A DNA stretch of 64,000 nucleotides from Trema orientale (Eukaryota; Streptophyta; Magnoliopsida; Rosales; Cannabaceae). The translations under genes and the position numbers were made by a program. Under the pieces are notes generated by a model. The model was given only the letters and a program-made list of their open reading frames with translations. It was not told where the DNA came from and did not search any database. Positions 59,290 through 64,000 of the stretch are shown one piece after another (positions within the stretch are counted from its first letter, which is position 1; each line of letters begins with the position of its first letter). The stretch covers positions 951,496 through 1,015,495 of the forward strand of contig JXTC01000046.1 of NCBI GenBank assembly GCA_002914845.1, in the 5' to 3' direction.

Positions 59290-60530
59290 TGCTTATTGCG
59301 AATAGGAACGATTATTTTTACCCTTAGGTAAAATATCTTCTTCTTCTTATCTTTCGTGATGGAACATCAATGCTTAGATCAGCTGTCCGAGCCAACCTCC
59401 TATTGAGAGAAAAAGGTCATTTTCTTTTTCCGCTTGGAAGAGGGAAAAAAAGAACATATTTTGTCTTCCCTTACCCTATGTACCCACTACCGGAAATCAC
59501 TACCAACTTACAAAGTACCACGTACAAATAATTTTGTTTGGCTTCAAAGTTGGATGGACTTGTATTGGGAGAGAAATGTTCACTGCTGAAACCCCCACTT
59601 TATTTTTTTTTTTCCAATTCATGTGAGCATAGATTTACATCTTGTCCTTTAAAAGAAAAAAGTCTCATTTCTTTAGTGGATGTTACCTGTGCTTCGTTCA
59701 GTCTAACGTGTTTGACTAATTAGAATTATTTAATAATTTAGGTTTTTATGCGAACGCATTTAGCCAATCCAGATTATTTATGGGGAAATGACATATGGAG
59801 AAATGACACGGAGTACGGAGTTTTTAAAAATAATTACAAAAATATGATCTTGCCTGTATAATTACTTTTCCATACGGCGCAGGAAATATTATTTCCATTT
59901 TATACGGTCTACACCCTAAAAAGTTTTATTAACTGTAAAATCACATAAATGAACTAAAACCAAAAGCTAGTCTAGTGTTAGATAAGAATAGGCCCATAAT
60001 TTAGACTTGGGTTCAAATCTCGTTATTCTTATTTTTTCTATTTTATGTCCCTTTTTCCGTACGGCCCAAGAATACTATGTCCAAAACTTTTACTTATTTT
60101 TGTACTATCTTTTTTTAGAAAAATAACAAATTCTTGCTAAGAAAGACCAAATAATGTCTTAGAATTTTCATTTTTTCTTGTTTCTTTTTGCTACTAGTTT
60201 ACTTATAGCTGATCACTCTTAAAACTAATTACTAATTTATTATAAGAAATTATAAACTAATTGATTTTTGGAAACTAGAAACCAAATTGATTACTAAAAA
60301 CCAACAACTATATTGGTTTTCACTATATTTATCATAACTATTTAGTTAATAAAAACTGAAAACTAAATTAGTTTCTATCATAAACAGTAGAACTATTTGG
60401 TTAATTCTATTATTGATTACTTGAAACTAATTTGGTTATTGGAAACTAGTTGCCAGAATCCAAAAACAAATATATATATTTCTGTTACTTTACTTAATTT
60501 GAGAACTTGATTATATTCTTCAGCGTCCTT
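59290..60530. other. Gene-free AT-rich stretch
   Basis: No gene is supported. 60190-60475 is made of ACTAATTTGGTTATTGG/AAACTAGAAACCAAATTG-type words in both orientations and can form large hairpins. Confidence 0.5.
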
Positions 60531-60559
60531 GTTCAATGCCTCACCTAATTCTTGCTACA

Positions 60560-61035
60560 AGGCATTCTTCAAAAAAGAAATCACAATAGCTTTCAGGAAA
60601 CTTTCATTGTTTCCTGTGATTTGAAAAAGAAACCACAATAGTTTCTAGGAAATTTTTGTGGTTTCCTGTGATTTACTTAGCTACAGGGCAATCTGCTAAA
60701 AGGAAACTACGATGGTTTCCTGTGATTTATTTAGCTACAGGATATTCTGCAAAAAAGAAACCACAATAGTTTCCAAGAAACTTTCATTGTTTCTTGTGAT
60801 TTGAAAAAAAAAAAACCACAATGATTTTCCGGAAATGTTTATGGTTTCATGTAATTTACTTACGTACAGGATATTCGGTTAAAAGAAACCAAAATGGTTT
60901 CTAGGAAACCTTTGTGCTTTTCTGTAATTTACTTACGTACAGGGCTTTCGGCTAAAGGAAACTAAATTGGTTTCCAGAAAACTTTTGCGGTTTCCTATGA
61001 TTTACTTACTTACAGAACATTCCGCTAAAAAAAAA
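60560..61035. repeat. GAAACCACAATGGTTTCC minisatellite
   Basis: About seven imperfect units of 55-80 bp, each containing AAGAAACCACAATRGTTTCY, then a diverged GTGGTTTCCTGTGATTTACTT and TACAGG..ATTCTGCTAAA. Each unit has a short palindrome (GAAACCA...TGGTTTC). No coding frame. Confidence 0.85.
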
Positions 61036-61249
61036 AAAAAAAAAAAAAGATGACTTATTTACTAAAATGCCACCGTATTTTCTAACTTTCAAAGTATTTA
61101 AAAAAATATCATAAAAAAGTAGTACGGATTTTTATTATTTTTGAAAGATCATAAATTTGGTATTATTTTTTGAAAAATAGGTTTAAGTATCCAAAACCCA
61201 TTATTTATTAGTAGGATTCATACGAGGCCCACGTTAAAAACGATCCTAA

Positions 61250-61610
61250 TACATCAATCATGTAACAATGCGGCTATTGCTAGCAATGCTAGGCCTGAAT
61301 TGAGGCCGTAGTAAACCCAAAAAGGGACTCTTTTTACCTCGCCGGCAAGAGATCCCTTTCAGAGGGCAGTTGATATTGATACGTGCTTTGGCAGCATGCA
61401 GACTCGTATGTGGCATTCATTCCCCGTCAGCATATAGAAGGAAAGAGAGGCTTGTGAGGTTTGATGCTCGGTATCTGGCCTTCCGTTGGAGACCAACTTT
61501 TTTAGTGTGACAGTTCAATTTCTATATCTTGTACACAGAATAAACAGAAGAATGTGATGGAATATCTCTATCTTGTAATGGTCAACAATATTCTGCTCAT
61601 TTGATGTGAC
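61250..61610 (+). other. GC-richer island, possible terminal exon remnant
   Basis: Base composition differs from the surroundings. One frame reads ARDPFQRAVDIDTCFGSMQT, then RMWHSFPVSI and a TAG at 61433. AATAAAC (61538) follows about 105 bases later in AT-rich, 3'UTR-like DNA. It could be the last exon of a gene whose body is missing here, or chance. Family not recognised. Confidence 0.3.
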
Positions 61611-61704
61611 ATTAATTCATTAAGTTTAAGGGAAATGTTGCCGTTTGACTAAAAAAAAAAATATACCCTACCCTAGTCATATTATGTCTTAATAAACTAC
61701 TATA

Positions 61705-62412
61705 TTAAATATGAAGTTTCAAAAGTTGGATTCGAAGGAAAAATGGTTCTCATATAAGTTATACGTGACTCATGTGTCTAATATCTCATGTTTCAAGTGC
61801 CCAATAATAAATCGAAAATCTATTGTGCTTATGATCTTGCAGTTCTTATTCCCTCCTTTCTCAATGGAGATTTTATCTTGTATTTGGATGCAATTTAAAA
61901 GTAAATGTAGAACAAGTGAAGTGAACCCAAAAGAGGGACCAACTTTTCTTTCCTCGCAATATGTCTGTCTATAATCACATTATATTTGCCTCGAAAAATA
62001 TTAAAAGATGAAATACTAGTTAACGAATATTAAATATGAAGATTGGAAACTTCCCCGTTTTATCTTAAAAAAAGAAAAAAGTTTGGATTCCAAAGAAAAA
62101 ATGGTTTACTTATACATGACTCATGTGTCTGAAATTTAAATCACATCTTATGTATTCCAAGTGCCCAATAAAAAATATCGAAATTTTATTATGCTTATGA
62201 TCTTGAAGTGTTTATTCCATCCTTTTCTCATAGGAGATTTTATTTTGCAATTGGGTGCAAATTAAAAGTAAACGTTGAGCGTGTGAACCAAAAAATATAT
62301 GAATATACACAATAAAAGGGACCAACTTTTCTTTACTCACAATATATATGTCGGTTTATAATCTCACATTATTTTTGCCTCTTAATGAAAAAGATTAAAA
62401 GCTGAAATACTT
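61705..62412. repeat. Diverged tandem duplication of ~330-380 bp
   Basis: 61705-62020 and 62029-62412 share TTAAATATGAAG, GACTCATGTGTCT, CAAGTGCCCAATAA, GTGCTTATGATCTTG-like and GGGACCAACTTTTCTTT in the same order. Confidence 0.8.
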
Positions 62413-62419
62413 AGTTTAT

Positions 62420-63700
62420 GAAAATGCTCCTAGGTTGAAACGAATATTTCAAATGACTATTGCACAAAATTGATCTACATTTCCAATTAGTGCACAAAAT
62501 TCTTCAAAGAATTTTAATCAGTTTATTATGGTTATTTGCTTTGTAATTGAAAATCCTTTAATGAGTATTATACTATCTTTTTTTTTTTTTTTTTAAGAAA
62601 AGAGTATTATACTATCTTTATATTATTAATGAAAGTATTTTCAATTTTAAAAAAAGCTATAATTTCTCTCAATCAACATTTATTTGGAATATTCTTCCTT
62701 TATGTGGGTGTAGCTTATTTATGAACCGAAACAAATTGAACGTTGGATCCAAAAATGCAAAAATTGAAATGTATAACCTGAGACGTTTTATCTTTCATAT
62801 ACCTTACGTAGTAAATATTGTCCCCCCTGTTTCTTAAAGGTGCAGCATAGTTAGAACAAGTTTTTCTTCCTTTCCACCAAAAATTTTAGTTAGTGCCTAG
62901 TGTTTTGCTATTTCAATTCTAAAAAAGAATTTCATTTCCTTTTTTTTTTCGCCCTCTTCATCTCTACCACGTGGAAAAGATAACCGCAAAAAGCCGATAA
63001 TCTTAATTATTGACAAATTGTATCAAAATATATTAATAACAGTTTTGAACTTGTTAATTTTAATTTGAGTCGAGATTTTCTACTAGTATAGACAATAGTC
63101 CCAATAAATATATAAGGGAAAATATTAACCGAGGAAGAGACAGACAAAATGAGTTCCATTTGGAACTCAATTGAGAGTGAGAAAATAAAAAAAAAAATTG
63201 AAAAAGAAAGAAAAGCCCACTTAATGGCAGACAAAACTCCAAAATTCAAGACTATAATTCCATGATAGAAAATGGGTAGGTAGTGGAAGGTGTCCTTTGA
63301 AAAGACTTAGGCATACCAAAACCGTGGAATTTCCCACTATACACACATTGCTTGGCCCTATAACGCTCCTTATAAGCAGACATTAATGCCAATGCGGGGA
63401 TTCAAAATCCTTAACGGACTCAAGAAGTTGGCCTTCAGGCACTAACTGAACAAAGCAACTGTTTATAGTGGAGCATGATGGTATGGGAGATACTATAGCT
63501 AATGGATTCTATAGATATGTTACATATGTAATACCACGACCTTGTCATGGACTTGATTTTCATTTTGATGTAACCTTTCCTTGATTTGGTTTCCAAGTTC
63601 CAACCATAATTAGCACTGTCTTAGAAAAGAAATAAAAATCTTTCGCATTAGAAAATAATGTATCCAGATAACCACATAGCAAGTGGAGTAATTAAGTTCC
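62420..63700. other. Gene-free AT-rich stretch
   Basis: No gene is supported on either strand. The minus-strand frames at 63007-63249 are F/S-rich products of A/T tracts. A local repeat of GAGTATTATACTATCTTT lies at 62562 and 62603. Confidence 0.5.
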
Positions 63701-63703
63701 TAC

Positions 63704-63797
63704 GTGGTACATGGATCTCTTACGAGTTAGAGTGCCTATATATATGAATCATTAGTGGTACATGGATCTCTTACGAGTTAGAGTGCCTATATATATC
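63704..63797. repeat. 51-bp tandem duplication
   Basis: GTGGTACATGGATCTCTTAC through GAGTTAGAGTGCCTATATATAT occurs at 63704 and again at 63755. The last 200 bases of the window hold nothing else recognisable. Confidence 0.9.
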
Positions 63798-64000
63798 GAC
63801 TACTAATGGTGAAAGGGAATTCGAACACAAAATATGTGCGAAGTGGACGTCTATTTCACCTAAGACTTGGTGGTAGATGAGTTTTTGTTTAGATTGTTCA
63901 ATGTCCTGTATCACACTGTTTGAGTATATTTCGTTAACAGTTTGATTATTGAATTAAGGTTTTTGGTAAAAGGTTTAGTTTAACTTCCATTAAATATTTT

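Overview
This is AT-rich nuclear DNA from a flowering plant, most likely a dicot (inference). The evidence is two recognisable spliced plant housekeeping genes, plant-specific F-box/DUF295 relatives, and plant-type transposons (Ty3/gypsy Tat lineage, Ty1/copia, BED-finger hAT, Tourist-like MITEs). Only two genes look clearly intact: 60S acidic ribosomal protein P0 (minus strand, 5 exons, 319 codons, 42.8-44.7 kb) and a SYP31-type Golgi Qa-SNARE syntaxin (plus strand, 6 exons, 341 codons, 55.8-58.3 kb). They are housekeeping genes of separate pathways; nothing suggests they are co-regulated.

Layout. 0-5.4 kb: gene-free, with a Tourist-like MITE and an LTR/primer-site remnant. 5.4-14.5 kb: a broken Ty3/gypsy element of the Tat type (gag, protease, RT, two RNase H domains, integrase, 3' untranslated tandem repeats). 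14.5-17 kb: 3' end of another gypsy element. 17-18.7 kb: duplicated block, a MITE with an exact 8-bp target duplication, and minisatellites. 18.9-34.4 kb: a tandem pair of F-box/DUF295 genes, both decayed. Each has a three-codon first exon and a long first intron. The second copy is split by a gag-only LTR element at 28.7-31.7 kb. Between the pair lie a small zinc-finger-like gene (24.9 kb) and a spliced but disrupted gene of unknown family (25.3-27.1 kb). 34.5-40.0 kb: a 5.5-kb hAT transposon with an 8-bp target duplication, itself hit by a copia-like solo LTR. 40-42.8 kb: repeats. 45.2-47.5 kb: MITEs. 48.1-54.4 kb: a Ty1/copia element on the minus strand, inserted in a CT-rich minisatellite. 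58.3-64 kb: gene-poor, with a long TA tract, a GAAACC minisatellite and local duplications.

The most unusual signal is in the copia leader (52.9-53.2 kb). The same 16-nt word occurs three times, each time at the tip of its own hairpin. The flanking stem sequences differ between the three copies but are complementary within each one. This looks like a repeated structured-RNA element between the primer site and gag. No rRNA, tRNA or CRISPR was recognised. One N lies at 6481 and a 410-N gap at 49792-50201.
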